This document shows, one piece after another, positions 1 to 12,417 of a stretch of DNA of 64,000 nt. The DNA lies in contig OX457027.1 of NCBI GenBank assembly GCA_949752745.1, positions 90,913,720 to 90,977,719 on the forward strand. The letters are read 5' to 3'. The notes beneath the pieces were generated by a model. The model was not told the origin of the DNA and did not search any database. It saw only the letters and a list, made by a program, of their open reading frames with translations. The position numbers and the translations under genes were made by a program. The DNA comes from Protula sp. h YS-2021. Taxonomy: Eukaryota > Annelida > Polychaeta > Sabellida > Serpulidae. Numbering within the stretch: the stretch's first letter is position 1; the number at the start of each line of letters is the position of its first letter.

Positions 1-399
1 ATAGTCTGTACAATAATGAAACAAGCACGACCAAGGACATGACCCAGCCGAGTTACCAAACAAGGAAAGAGAGAAAAACACTGATACCAATACTCCAAGG
101 CCAAAAAATGAAGAATTTCGTTTCTGGACGTAACTTTATTATAATTTTAGTTTTCCCGGGTGGAAGCTACCCAAAAAGGGATAATGGAGAGGTTGGGTTT
201 TGACGATTCACGAATTTACCGACATTTGCACAATTTTACAAAATTTTTAAAATTCCACCATTTCGGCAAGTCCAGATGGAAAAACTTTCGATTGAAATTT
301 TACAACTATTTGAAAAAGACTGAGAGAAATGAATGGTTTGACAATTCAGTTATTTACTACCATTTATTCCAGTTTTTGCAAAACTTCGAAGTTCCGTAA
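1..399. other. AT-rich sequence, no feature recognised
   Basis: I see no splice-bounded coding sequence here. The latter half resembles the diverged flank of the repeat family that starts near 400. Confidence 0.4.
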
Positions 400-2131
400 C
401 ATCTAAACGATTGCAGCAAGACTGTAGGAGGAGTAGCATTTTAAAAATGGGCCAAAACAGGCACAAAAAGTAATAGCCAGGTGGGGGAACCACCCAGGGA
501 ACATTAGTGCGCAATATCAAAACGATTGGAGCAAAACTGTAGGAGGAGTAGCATTTAAAAGAAAAATTGGAAAAGAATCCCATCAAAATTGTGGGAGAAA
601 GAGCAATTTGAAAATTTGACACCAAAAAATTAAAAAATGTCCCCCATTTGGCCATTTTTTGGCGGATCGCCAAAATGAGAAATTTGTCAGAAGAGATCAA
701 CCTAGGGAATATTGGTGCAAAATTTGAAGAAAATCTGATCACAATTGTGGGAGAAGAAGCATTTTGAAAATTGGCAACCACAAAATTACAAATGTCCCCC
801 ATTTAGCCAATTTTTGACGGATCGCCAAAAAAAGTAATTTTTCAAGAGAGGTCTACCTTGAGAACAACTATGGAAAATTGAAAAAGAATCCCATAAAAAT
901 TGTGCTAGAAGAAGCAATTTGAAATTGTAAACCAACAAATTTGAAAATGTCCCCCATTTGGCCAATTTTTGGCGGATCGCCAAAATAAGTAATTTTTCAA
1001 AAGAGGTCTACCTAGGGAATAAGGATGCAAAATTTGAAAAAAAAATCAAAATTGCGGGAGAAGAAGCATTTTGAAAATTGGCAACCACAAAATTACAAAT
1101 GCCCCCCATTTGGCCAATTTTTGGCGGATCGCCAAAAAAAGTAATTTTTCAAGAGAGGTCTACCTTGAGAACAACTGTCAAAAATTGAAAAGGAATCCGA
1201 TCAAAATTGTGCGAGAAGAAGCAATTTGAAAATGTGACACCAAAAAATTAAAAAAATTGTCCCCCATTTGGCCAATATTTGGCGGATCGCCAAAATGAGT
1301 AATTTTTAAAAAGAGGCCTACCTAGGGAATATTCGTGCAAAATTTTAAGAAAATCTGATCAAAATTGTGGGATACGAAGCGTTTTGAAAATTGGCAACCA
1401 CAAAATTACAAATGTCCCCCATTTGGCCGATTTTTGCCAGATCGCCAAAAGAGTAATTTTTCAAGACAGGTCTAGCTAGAGAACAACTATCCAAAATTGG
1501 AAAGGAATCCGATCAAAATTGTGGGAGAAGAAGCAATTTGAAAATTTGTCACCAAAAAATTAAACAATGTCCCCCATTTGGCCAATTTCTGGCGGATCGC
1601 CAAAATGAGTAATTTTTCAAAAGAGGTCTACCTAGGGAATATTCGTGCAAAATTTGGAGAAAATCTGATCAAAATTGTGGGAGAAGAAGCATTTTCAAAA
1701 TTGGCAACCGAAAAATTTCAAATGTCCCTTATTTAGCCAATTTTTGGCGGATCGCCAAAAAAAAAAATTTTTTTTTAAAGAGAGGCCTACCTAGAGAACA
1801 TTCGTGTAAAATTTGAGAGGAATCCTATCAAAACTGAAGGAGAAGAAGCATTTTAAGTAAAAGTTTCACACGTACATACGTACATCCGTACATACAGACG
1901 ACGGATACCCGTCTATTGATAGGATAAGACCAGCCCGACATAGTCGGCTGGTCTAAAAAAGTAATAGCCAGGTGGGGGATCACCCAGGGAACATTCCTGC
2001 GTAATATCAAAACGATTGGAGGAAAACTGTAGGAGGAGTAGCATTTTAAAGAAAAGGTTTAACATACGGACATTCATTCAAGCCCCCTATGGTGATACGA
2101 CTAACCCAGTAGGACAAAGTCGGCTGGATTA
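400..2131. repeat. 155-bp tandem family with alternating units and a hairpin end
   Basis: Eight copies of a GGCGGATCGCC core lie at 661, 816, 971, 1123, 1281, 1436, 1591 and 1746, about 155 bp apart. Two unit types alternate: one reads CACCAAAAAATTAAA before the core, the other AACCACAAAATTACAAA, so the true period is a dimer of about 310 bp. Each core sits in a hairpin, TTTTTGGCG-GAT-CGCCAAAAA at its best. Related flank units (GTAATAGCCAGGTGGGGG to GGAGGAGTAGCATTTTAAA) stand on both sides, at about 468-560 and 1958-2055. After 1860 come a short ACGTACAT tract and an imperfect hairpin CCAGCCCGAC/GTCGGCTGG at 1931-1953, which looks like an element end. Confidence 0.85.
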
Positions 2132-2139
2132 AAAAATTC

Positions 2140-2283
2140 GATTTCTGTGACATTCGATTTATCGCTTGTCTATTCTGGAATAGTATTATCTAAAATAAGA
2201 ATTCTGAAGCAAATAAGAAACCAGATATTTTTTGGTAGACTCTTCCGGAATAGACTACCGATAAATCAAATGTCACAGAAATC
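2140..2283. mobile_element. Foldback MITE, short copy of a family present four times
   Basis: The ends are inverted repeats: GATTTCTGTGACATTCGATT at the left and its near reverse complement AATCAAATGTCACAGAAATC at the right. The middle has AAAATAAGAATTCTGAAGCA, which is shared with the copies at 23265-23747 and 40105-40305. There is no coding sequence; it is probably non-autonomous. Confidence 0.8.
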
Positions 2284-2760
2284 AGTAATGCTTAAGTTCT
2301 CGCGAAATCAGTTCGATTTGTGTGTTGTAAGACTTCTTAATGAGAGATGTAAATCTTAACAGCATTGCAGCTCTGAGACATGCAGTGCAATTCGAATCAA
2401 AATGTAGAGGCCAGGGCTTTGTAAAATGTAAATGTTCAGGTAGCAAAAGATGTCAAGCAAGGGTCCAGTATAATTCACGTTGTCATTCGTCTCTTTCGTG
2501 TAGCAGTAAGTTAAGAAAATGATACTTGCAACGCAGGGATTGTTGAACGGTAAATTTACATGATATTTAAATCTCATATTATTATCAAAATCCATTGCAA
2601 AAGTTCATTTCAGCTAATCTGTCAAATTTTCCTTGCTCAATTTCAGTCAATCTATAGACTGGCTGAAGATTTTTAGCGATTCTGTAGATTGCCTAAGTGA
2701 ACCTGCCAACCTATAGCTTGGCTGAAATGTTTTAGCCAATCTACAGATTTGACAGACTGG

Positions 2761-2763
<3 letters not shown>

Positions 2764-2852
<89 letters not shown>
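2764..2852. repeat. (TA)n microsatellite, left flank of a pogo-like MITE
   Basis: Nearly pure TA repeat of about 44 units, ending at the left terminal repeat of the element at 2853. Confidence 0.97.
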
Positions 2853-2856
<4 letters not shown>

Positions 2857-3465
2857 ATCGGACCCGCTTAATATGAACACGGTTAATATGAAGTTCGCGT
2901 AATATGAAGTGAATTGCTTGCTCCTAATGTAAAATGCCTTGGTTTCTATGGACAGAAATTCACATAACATGAACACGTCTATTATGAAGTTCGCGTAATA
3001 TGAAGTCCAGCATAAGGTCCCATAGGCCACATTTACTGCATAATCTGTACGCGTAATATGAACTACATAAAAGGCCAAAAACAAAAACACAAAGAACACA
3101 AGTACACGAAAGACTTTGAGGTAATCAAAATTCAGGGTATTAATGTAGTGATGCATTCCAGGGATTTTTATATCCTACACCGGTTATTGGCTGCAGAAAC
3201 AGAAGCACAAACTCCAAACAATCGAAAATTAATAAATACTTTTCGGAGAAGAAGACAACAGATTTATGCTTGATTTTAATTGTATGTAGTGTGACTCATT
3301 TTAGTTTTATATGACAGTAGCACGTTCCAAAATAAGCAATAAATCTATGCCTATTGATTGTATGGGTGATTGAAAGTGTGATGTGTAAAAGTTCGTGTAA
3401 TATGAAGTTCGCGTAATATGAAGTATTTTGCTCGGTCCCGACGACTTCATATTACGCGGGTCCGA

Positions 3466-3468
<3 letters not shown>
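2853..3468. mobile_element. pogo/Tigger-like MITE with (TA)n on both sides
   Basis: The left end reads CGGACCCGCTTAATATGAA and the right end, reverse complemented, CAGTCGGACCCGCGTAATA. Subterminal copies of GTTCGCGTAATATGAAGT occur at both sides. Inverted ends of this style and TA flanks are known for the pogo/Tigger branch of Tc1/mariner. No transposase frame is present. The TA target has become a long (TA)n tract on each side. Confidence 0.78.

Positions 3469-3554
<86 letters not shown>
3469..3554. repeat. (TA)n microsatellite, right flank of the MITE
   Basis: About 43 TA units directly after the right terminal repeat of the pogo-like MITE. Confidence 0.97.
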
Positions 3555-3555
<1 letters not shown>

Positions 3556-4838
3556 CCAATCACTCCCCATAAAAACTGAATTTAACATAAATAGTTTAAG
3601 TGAAGCCGTGATCCTGGCCTAAATGGCCTCTTAAGGTCACCAAATTTAAAGACCACCTGGTCTAAACATAAAGATAGCTGGTCTAGGGACATGCACCCAG
3701 ATACCAGCTTCTAATAACATCACCTAGTGTTATAAGCTTGTCACGTCTTGTATGCTTACATCACTTATAGAGTGTGAACTTATGAGACATTAGGAGACAC
3801 ACAAAGTGACTGCGCATGTCACAAAATGTAGTATTTGGCGACAGATTTAGGCAAACTCGATAAACTTGATTTGCTGACGCCAAACGAAGCCTGCACCCTT
3901 ACTACTAATGCTAGCAACGACATGCTAAATCACATTTGTCATCAGCGAAGGTTGGCCGGTAATCGCCTTTGACCTTCAATTGTCAGCGATGACTTTTTTT
4001 TAAAATTTGTACGAGTGTCTGGGAGAAGGGTGGGGAAGAGGGGGAGGGGATGGGGTGGGGTGGAAGGAACTGACTAAGGCCTACTTTAAAAAGCATTCAG
4101 GGTTTCACTTTACCGAATGTCTCACAAGTATTTTTAGCACTTTATCGGATTATCATACATCAACGCAGTGTTCCTTCTGCAGTCACGTGTCTCGCCGTCT
4201 AAAAGCAAAATGTCTTAAAACAGGCTTTATTGGATTTTTTTTTTTTTTTTTTTTTTTTGGGGGGGGGGGGGGGGTAATTCCGTCCCTTCCGTGTGAAAAC
4301 ATTTTTGCTTTACAGCTGAAAAACAGCCCAACGAAATGAGAAAGGAAAAGGCTGTAAATTTGTGTGACCGAGGATAAGCACTTTACAGCAACTTCAAATC
4401 GAGTTGAACAAGTTTTGGAGATCACGTTAAAGCTTATACAGTTGTATGGACCCTCCGTTCCGTTATCACAGGTCATGAACGTGTCCGTATCGTTACTACA
4501 GGTGCTGGAGGAACACGTGCCATGATAAAAGAGGAGGGACATGCTCTGTGACCTCACAGGAGGAACACGTTCCCTCATTATAGAGTAGGAACATGTTCTA
4601 TGACTTCAGAGGAGGAACATTCCTTGACTATATCGGAGAAACATGTTCTGCGACTTGACCTTATCAATCGTCCTTTTTAACGCCACAAAAGTAAACACAG
4701 TTGCTCACTGAAGTAAGAACTCCCTTCTGCAATGATTGGTTACAATGACAAAACCACACGAGTGGGCGAACTGATACGGAAAACACCCCGCAGCCTGTGG
4801 CATTGGCACCAGGAGTCTGAAAGGCGAGTACGCACTGT
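3555..4838. other. Mostly unannotated; homopolymer junction and diverged 55-bp repeats
   Basis: A T24 run at 4235-4258 meets a G16 run at 4259-4274. About 4500-4650 holds three weak repeats around GGAGGAACACGTTCC. I see no gene. Confidence 0.5.
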
Positions 4839-4839
4839 C

Positions 4840-5380
4840 TGACAGTGCACCAGGCTAAGGGCGGGGGTTTCCCGATCACTGGACAAGGTTAGGGAGGAGT
4901 TTCCGGATGAGTGCACAAGGCTAAGGGAGGGGTTTCCCCATCACTTCATAAGGCTAAGGGGGGGGGGGGGGAGGTTTCCGGATCACTGCACAAGGCTAAA
5001 GGAGGGGTTTCGGATCACACCACAAGATTGAGGAACCGGTTTCAGATCACTGCAAAAGTTTAAATGAGGAGTTTCCAGATCAGTTCACAAGGCTAAAAGA
5101 GGGGTTTCCGGATGAGATCACAAGGCTAAGGTAGGGGTTTCCCAATCAGTGCGAAAAGGCTAAAGGAGGGGTTTCTGGATCAGTTCACAGAGCTAAGGGA
5201 ACTGGTCTCCGGATCAGATCACAAGGCTAAGGATCGGATCAGTGCACAAGGCTAAAGAAGGAGTTTTCGGATCAAACAACAAGACTACGGGAGGGGTTTT
5301 CGCATCAGTGCACAAGGTTAAGGAAGGGTTTCCCGATCAGTGCGTAAAGGCTAAAGGAGGGGTGTCCGGATCAGTGCATC
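4840..5380. repeat. Minisatellite, about 39 bp, 14 units
   Basis: Diverged units follow the pattern CACAAGGCTAAGGGAGGGG then TTTCCGGATCAGTG. Unit length varies from 36 to 41 bp, so coding in one frame is excluded. Confidence 0.88.
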
Positions 5381-5551
5381 CTTTCGTTCGGTATTATTTT
5401 TATTTCCAAATTTTTCGTACAAGTATGTTCTCTTAAAAATTTAATATTTTTCTTCTGCACTCCTTTGCAATGCCTTCCGTCGCGTAAATATGTTCTGGCA
5501 ATATCACATACAGGCTTCAGTGCGTTGTGTTCATTTTTCATACTGGAAGAT

Positions 5552-5720
5552 TATCTACCGAGCTTATGAACCAATCACGTAGCGTGACGTTTTCGATACT
5601 GGAACAGCGGTGAGTACGACTGTGTGTATCTACCGAGCTTATGAACCAATCACGTAGCGTGACGTTTTCGATGCTGGAAGAGCGATTAATACGGCTGTGC
5701 CTATCTACGGAGCTTATTAA
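5552..5720. repeat. 75-bp tandem duplication
   Basis: TATCTACCGAGCTTATGAAC starts at 5552 and 5627, with a partial third copy at 5702. Each full copy contains ACCAATCACGTAGCGTGACG. Confidence 0.9.
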
Positions 5721-6336
5721 CTAATTAAAATATGGTTTGCTTTAAACGTACCGGCAATCATGAAATACAGCTCCGAACCACGTACATAAGCCAGATATGT
5801 GGGGCATTTCATTTCACGTATAGTGACAGCTTTTATGAGTACATATGAGCTAGAATTAAGCACGCCACTCGACGAATGGTGTTTGGACATGCCATGGATT
5901 CGTTACAGTCACATCATCGGCGCCCCCCCCCCCTCCCCGGAAGGGCTGTAAATTCCTTCAATTTTCCCAAGATAGTGAGTGTGCGTTATATCCGGCAGAG
6001 AAGTAGCTTATTTTCTGCAGTTATAGGAACTGGGGGGTTGTTTCTTTTCTAACGCCCCTATGATTGGTTCTCTGTTGGCGGGAAATTAGCAGCGTAATGG
6101 CCATCAGTCATTCACTCGCCTGCCATAAAAATATGTTTCCTATTTGTGTGTGCCGTTTCTTATTAACCCTACAATGAACTATCCGAGCCACAACAATAAC
6201 AGGTCCAGCGAATGAGGTGGCGAAAAGTGTCGTTTTGATGACGGAGATACTTCCTGGCGTTTCCGTGGCCATGAAGCATGGCAGACAGTGAGCCACTGCA
6301 CTGTCACACCCCTCTCGAGACAGTTAAGCGTGTTAC
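5721..6336. other. Intron after LRRCC1-like exon 8, no gene recognised
   Basis: This lies downstream of the exon-8 donor on the minus strand. A poly-C tract is at about 5922-5932. Nothing else is recognised. Confidence 0.4.
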
Positions 6337-6436
6337 CTTTGGACTGCAGTTGGCGGATGTGTTCCACGAGCTTCTTTGTAGCCCTCTCCGCCTTCCACCT
6401 CCTCTCCCGCTCCCTCTCCAACTCCTCCATCAGCGA
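6337..6436 (-). CDS. LRRCC1: LRRCC1-like exon 8 of window: start of the long coiled coil
   Basis: The exon is 100 bp between acceptor GTGCTTGTAG and donor GTAACA. It encodes SLMEELERERERRWKAERAT, then KKLVEHIRQLQSK, and ends with one base. This is a strongly charged coiled coil, and EELERERERRWKAE matches the conserved EQLDQEREKRWRAE block of LRRCC1, the best single piece of evidence for the gene. The acceptor and the first eight exon bases are also the unit of the minisatellite immediately upstream. The next exon is not in the window; nothing between base 1 and 6336 reads as coiled coil. Confidence 0.87.
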
Positions 6437-7870
6437 CTACAAGCACAACAAATGTGGACATGAGTGACTACAAGCACAACAAACGTGGGCATGATCAACG
6501 ACTACAAGCACAACAAATGTGGACATGATCAACGACTACAAGCACAACAAATTTGGAGATCAGCGACTACAATCACAACAAATGTGGAGATCAGCGACTA
6601 CAAGCACAACAAATGTGGATATGATGAGTGACTACAAGCACAACAAATTTGGACATGATGAGTGACTACAAGCACAACAAATGTGGATATCAGTGACTAC
6701 AAGCACAACAAATGTGGACATGAGTGACTACAAGCACAACAAATGTGGACATGATCAGCGACTACAAGCACAACAAATGCGGACATGATGAGTGACTACA
6801 AGCACAACAAACGTGGGCATGATCAACGACTACAAGCACAACAAATGTGGACATGATCAACGACTACAAGCACAACAAATTTGGACATGATGAGTGACTA
6901 CAAGCACAACAAACGTGGGCATGATCAACGACTACAAGCACAACAAATGTGGACATGATCAACGACTACAAGCACAACAAATTTGGACATGATGAGTGAC
7001 TACAAACACAACAAATGTGGATATCAGTGACTACAAGCACAACAAATGTGGACATGAGTGACTACAAGCACAACAAATGTGGACATGATCAGCGACTACA
7101 AGCACAACAAATGCGGACATGATGAGTGACTACAAGCACAACAAATGTGGACATGATCAGAGAGTACAAGCACAACAAATGCGGACATGATGAGTGACTA
7201 CAAGCACAACAAATGTGGAGATTAGTGACTACAAGCACAAGAAATGCGGACATGATGAGTGGCTACAAGCACAACAAATGTGGAGATTAGTGACTACAAG
7301 CACAACAAATGCGGACATGATGAGTGACTACAAGCACAACAAATGTGGAGATCAGCGACTACAAGCACAACAAATGTGGATATGATGAGTGACTACAAGC
7401 ACAGCAATTGTGCACACGATCAGCGACTACAAGCACAATAAATTTGGACATGAGTGACTACAAGCACAACAAATGTGGACATGATGAGTGACTGCAAGCA
7501 CAACAAATGTGGAGATTAGTGACTACAAGCACAAGAAATGCGGACATGATGAGTGACTACAAGCACAACAAATGTGGAGATTAGTGACTACAAGCACAAC
7601 AAATGCGGACATGATGAGTGACTACAAGCACAACAAATGTGGAGATCAGCGACTACAAGCACAACAAATGTGGACATGATGAGTGACTACAAGCACAGCA
7701 ATTGTGCACACGATCAGCGACTACAAGCACAACAAATTTGGACATGAGTGACTACAAGAACAGCAAATGTGGACATGATAAACGACTACAACCACAATAA
7801 ATGTGGACATGATGAGTGACTACAACCACAACAAATGAGGACATGATGAGTGACCACAAGCACGGCAAAT
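6437..7870. repeat. Minisatellite, 29-38-bp units, each carrying the exon 8 splice acceptor
   Basis: About 43 units of GACTACAAGCACAACAAATG followed by TGGACATGATGAGT or shorter variants. On the minus strand each unit reads TTTGTTGTGCTTGTAGTC, the exact acceptor tract and first exon bases of LRRCC1-like exon 8 (6436). Units with CAGCGACTAC also hold the exon's first eight bases, TCGCTGAT. Higher-order blocks recur, for example the CGTGGGCATGATCAACGAC block near 6485, 6810 and 6915. Unit length is mixed, so the open frames are not coding. Confidence 0.93.
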
Positions 7871-9405
7871 GCTTCTCATGTCACAAGAAAGTGATAACTT
7901 GTGGTTAACAAAGGTACCGCTTACCCTCTCCCTCCCCCGCCGCTCATCAAACTCCAGACCCCACTCGCTCGCCTCGGTACGGCCCTGCATCGGTACCCCT
8001 CCCCCACCTATCAATCTGGGTGCTACCAAACTTCCATTTCCCAAAATTCACAGGAGAAGCCGGTGAGGCGCGAGTTTGTAATCACAGTTTGATGCCATAA
8101 GCCAAATATGCATCAACTACAACAGCAACCGACAGTCCCATCCAACACATAATCTGATGCCCTTTTTTCGTTACCGGTACTCTGAAACCGGTGGAAGTGA
8201 AACATGCTTGTCATAGCCGAAGGAAACATTGGACCAAAAGATAAAAAGTTAACGCTTGAAGCTAAGGATGTGGTGGATGTTACATTAGGGTTTTTAGATC
8301 GTGTTCGCTTGATGACTGGTCCTGGCCTTCCGTCCACTGATGTGAATTTACATACATCTGTTAAGGCCTTCGGTCATTGAACTTCGATCACAGTTGGGCC
8401 CACAGAGGAGCGCGATTCCAGTTAAACACGTCTCCCTTCATCCAGTTCTTGATATGCCTGGAAACGTTTCGAGTCACACATACCAATCAACATCAAACGT
8501 TTAGATGGCTTTGGAAATGCAAACAACATGACCATAATTGTTGTCACGGCGACAGCCATCGTGAGTGGCGGTCATAAGACAAGGGACATCAACAGCGGGC
8601 GTGCGACGCCACACACAAATGGCCAACCGCGTCACTGATTGGCTGAAACGAGATCTATTAGTGTAATGAGCCAATCAAATAGAAGCTTAACTCTCCACCA
8701 CTTGACCATTAGTCTGTACGTCACTCTCCACACAGACCACTTTATTTGATTTTCCTTTTGCCATTCTCCTAACAGCCATTGATTTGGAGGGATGAACACA
8801 AACATCCGCGGATTAAACGCCCCTTACTTCACAGCATCTGTCAGCTGGGGATTGGTGTGGGGGGAGGGGGAGGGGGAGGGGGTAGAGGGGGTGGGCGGGG
8901 GATGTTTGGGAAAAACGGTCGATGTAGGAACATTATCCTCAATTAGGTAAGACAGCTCGAGCGCAACTGGTCCACTTAATTCCATATATAATTCCAATTA
9001 TCTTTTTGAAGCCACATTTTTGCTCCCTAATGGGTAAAATCCCCATCTCATCTGGAACAGAAAGACCAAATGCGCTTTTTTAATTCGAATAATAATTATC
9101 GTTATTGCATAGAGTGATTATGTACTTTTTTTTCTAAGAAATTGTCAGATTCATGACTATTTTTCTTTGCTGTTCACTTAGTGGTACTTCTACGGTTAAG
9201 GGATAAAATACTGCATGTGTGTAATAAGGCTTTGTTAACAATATGCAATATCTGGCGCGTCATTTTATTTTAAAAACATTTAAGATTTGAAGTAATGGGA
9301 GGTTCAACTCCTTTCTTTTCACTACAGGAATTTATATTTAAGAACTGTTATTCAGCAAAGGCTTCGGTCCACATTGTCTGGAGTTTTACAAACGCAGCGA
9401 ACTCT
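7871..9405. other. Unannotated; GGGGGA-rich stretch at 8855-8905
   Basis: No gene or clear transposon recognised. A purine-rich GGGGGA tract lies at about 8855-8905 and two CCAATCA motifs near 8675-8690. Confidence 0.4.
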
Positions 9406-9476
9406 AGTGACCACAGCGTGCTGCCTATCGACCACATAATGCTGCCTAGTGACCACAGCGTGCTGCCTATCGACCA

Positions 9477-11513
9477 GGTTCCTGGACGTTCCGTACCTTT
9501 TCCTTTCCGTAGCCTGCCTTTCCGCACCCTGCCAAAAGACGTTCCGCACCCTATTTGGCCAAACCGCGCCCTTTCTGATTTTCAGCCTTTTCTTCAAGTT
9601 GTATTTTTTTATATTTCATTTTTAACCTTGTTTTTCGGGACAACAGATTTGCAGCATGATCAGCTGTAAATTATCCGATAAATTTTCAAACTGAGTAGTG
9701 AAGAAACCAGCAAAGTTTGCCTTTTGATGACCAGTATTGAGGTGAACGTGTGTTCAGCTCCTTTCTCAGGATTGATTGCAATTTTAATCTACTGAAGGAC
9801 TTGATATTACGAGTTGAGTAACTCAGTCCGGAGTAAATGCTGCCAGCAGTAAAATGAACTGAATAAAACTTAAGAATATGCTATTTACTCTGATGACGGA
9901 GACGATTAACGGGGATCATGGCAGCCATCATTTATACCCCGAAACAATAATTTAACGTCCAAACAGGGCTTTCTCCCCCAAAACGGATTTACTCGCCAGA
10001 GGCAGGCATTACATGTACTAAGACAGGTATCCGGACATAACGGCGACGGCCAAACGGCGACGGCCATAACGGAGAAGACCAAAACGGCGACGGCCAAAAC
10101 GGCGATGGCCAAAACGGCGACAAGTGCAACCCCGGACAAAACGGCGACGCAGTTTTTTTAAGTTTATGCTTTAAAACGCTTATTAAAAACAAAAAGTGAC
10201 AACGTTGCCAACACAGTTTATTTAACTATCAGAGATAAATAAATTTGAACACAGTGCAGCTCTCAAAAACACGTCCTTCCTGCCCTCCCTAACCACCTCC
10301 TTCCTGTCACCAGTCACCGTCTCAGTAATCTGCTCAAGGAATGATTTACTCACTTACCTTTTCTCAGGTAAAACTGAAAATTATTTTCTCAGGTAAAATA
10401 AAATTTCATCTTATCTTTCATTGGTGTGAATTCGTATATAATAACAACATTTCACATAACCGATACAGATTAGCTCATTAAGGCGATTAAAACATCGGTC
10501 TTTCATTGTTGATAATCCGAAGGCATTTTTATTTTGCCTTTTATTGATGTGGATTCACGTGCAATCACGGATTAGTGGGCACAGTCGCAAAATACAATTG
10601 TCTGTCAAAATGTACTTATTTACCCCCCCCCCTCCACACACACACGATGTATTAGCGTATAATTAAAATTAGGAATATACGAAAAAAATAAGTGTTAAAT
10701 TATCCATTTTATTTTGCCCTTAAAATTTAAATATTGGTTCAAATTATACTTATCTTCAAGTAAAAATGAATTGATTTATCTGGCAACACTATCCTTTGTA
10801 TTTTGATTTTCAACATTGAATTATTAATCTTCGTCGCCGTTTTGTCCAGGGTTGCACTTGTCGCCGTTTTGGCCATCGCCGTTTTGGCCGTCGCCGTTTT
10901 GGTCTTCTCCGTTTTGGCCGTCGCCGTTTTGACCGTCGCCGTTTTGTCCGGGATTCACTAAGACAGGCTATACACCAGAGGTGATATGCCGCGGTGCAGT
11001 GATCTCCGTTAAGATTAGCCCGAGGGATCACAGTGATCACAGTAACTTGCAATTTTTCAAAGTTTTATTCAGTGTCATGTACTGCTGGCAGCATTAGCTC
11101 GGACCGGGCTGATTTAATCAAGTCGGAATATGAAATCCTCCAGTACATTGGAATTCCATTCAATTCGGGAAAAACTGAAGTGATCACACGTCCGCCTCAG
11201 TATTGTTGATTGCAATCAGCTTGTTAAGCCGTCGAAACGCAAACTTTGCTCTTTTCTTCAGAACTCAATTTGAAAATTTATCAGATAATTTACAATTGAT
11301 CGTGGTGCTACATCTTTTTTTTACTGAAAAATAATAATGAAAATGAAATAAACAATATTTAAGTCGAAGAAAACGCTGAAAATAAGAAAGGGTGCGGTTC
11401 GGCCAAACAGGGTGCGGAACGTCTTTTGGCAGTGTGCGGAACGTCCAAAAAAAAGGGTACGGAACGGTTCAAAAAGGGTACGGAAAGGAAAAGGTACGGA
11501 ACGTCCAGTCCCC
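9477..11513. mobile_element. Foldback element G, inserted in the minisatellite, carrying nested element A
   Basis: Inverted arms of about 540 bp lie at 9477-10016 and 10966-11513. The outer parts are about 15-bp subrepeats around TTCCGCACCCT; the inner parts pair over most of their length (GCTGCCAGCAGTA at about 9840 against TACTGCTGGCAGC at about 11080). The ends are GGTTCCTGGACG and, reverse complemented, GGGGACTGGACG. The target duplication is TATCGACCA at 9468-9476 and 11514-11522; because both flanks are array, its exact length is ambiguous (11 bp match). There is no transposase frame. Element A lies near the centre. Confidence 0.85.
10026..10956. mobile_element. Foldback element A, 15-bp subrepeat arms, 9-bp target duplication
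   Basis: Left arm 10026-10147 and right arm 10840-10956 are inverted copies built from 15-bp units GGCGACGGCCAAAAC. The left end is GGTATCCGGACATAACGG and the right end, reverse complemented, GAATCCCGGACAAAACGG. ACTAAGACA is duplicated at 10017-10025 and 10957-10965, in sequence that is not array, so the 9-bp length is fairly secure. The core also shows weaker inverted homology (10195-10260 against 10735-10800). No coding capacity was seen. Confidence 0.92.
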
Positions 11514-12417
11514 TATCGACCACATAGTGATGCCTAGTGACCACAGCGTGCTGCCTATCGACCACATAGTGCTGCCTATTGACCACAGCGTGCTGCCTAT
11601 CGACCACATAGTGATGCCTAGTGACCACAGCGTGCTGCCTATCGACCACATAGTGCTGCCTAGTGACCACAGCGTGCTGCCCATCGACCACATAGTGCTG
11701 CCTAGTGACCACAGCGTGCTGCCTATCGACCACATAGTGCTGCCTAGTGACCACAGCGTGCTGCCCATCGACCACATAGTGCTGCCTATCGACCACATAG
11801 TGCTGCCTAGTGACCACAGCGTGCTGCCTATCGACCACATAGTGATGCCTAGTGACCACAGCGTGCTGCCTATCGACCACATAGTGCTGCCTAGTGACCA
11901 CAGCGTGCTGCCCATCGACCACATAGTGCTGCCTATCGACCACATAGTGCTGCCTAGTGACCACAGCGTGCTGCCTATCGACCACATAGTGATGCCTAGT
12001 GACCACAGCGTGCTGCCTATCGACCACATAGTGCTGCCTAGTGACCACAGCGTGCTGCCTATCGACCACATAGTGCTGCCTATTGACCACAGCGTGCTGC
12101 CTATCGACCACATAGTGCTGCCTAGTGACCACAGCGTGCTGCCTATCGACCACATAGTGCTGCCTAGTGACCACAGCGTGCTGCCCATCGACCACATAGT
12201 GCTGCCTATCGACCACATAGTGCTGACTAGTGACCACAGCGTGCTGCCTAGTCACCACAGCGTGCCGCCTATCGACCACATAGTGCTGCCTAGCGACTGC
12301 AGCGTGCTGCCTATCGACCACATAGTGCTGCCTAGCGACCACAGCGTGCTGCTTAGTGGCCATAACGTGCTGCCTAACAACCGCATAGTGCTACTTAATA
12401 ACCATAACGTGCTGTCC

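Noticed and set aside
2673..3622. YIYIYI frames
   Set aside because: Translations of (TA)n.
4235..4274. T24-G16 junction as an assembly or biological feature
   Set aside because: Probably simple homopolymer expansion; other poly-C and poly-G runs are common in the window.
4500..4650. GGAACACGTTCC / GGAACATGTTCT words as steroid-response elements
   Set aside because: The spacing is not that of the known 15-bp palindrome and the words belong to a weak tandem repeat.
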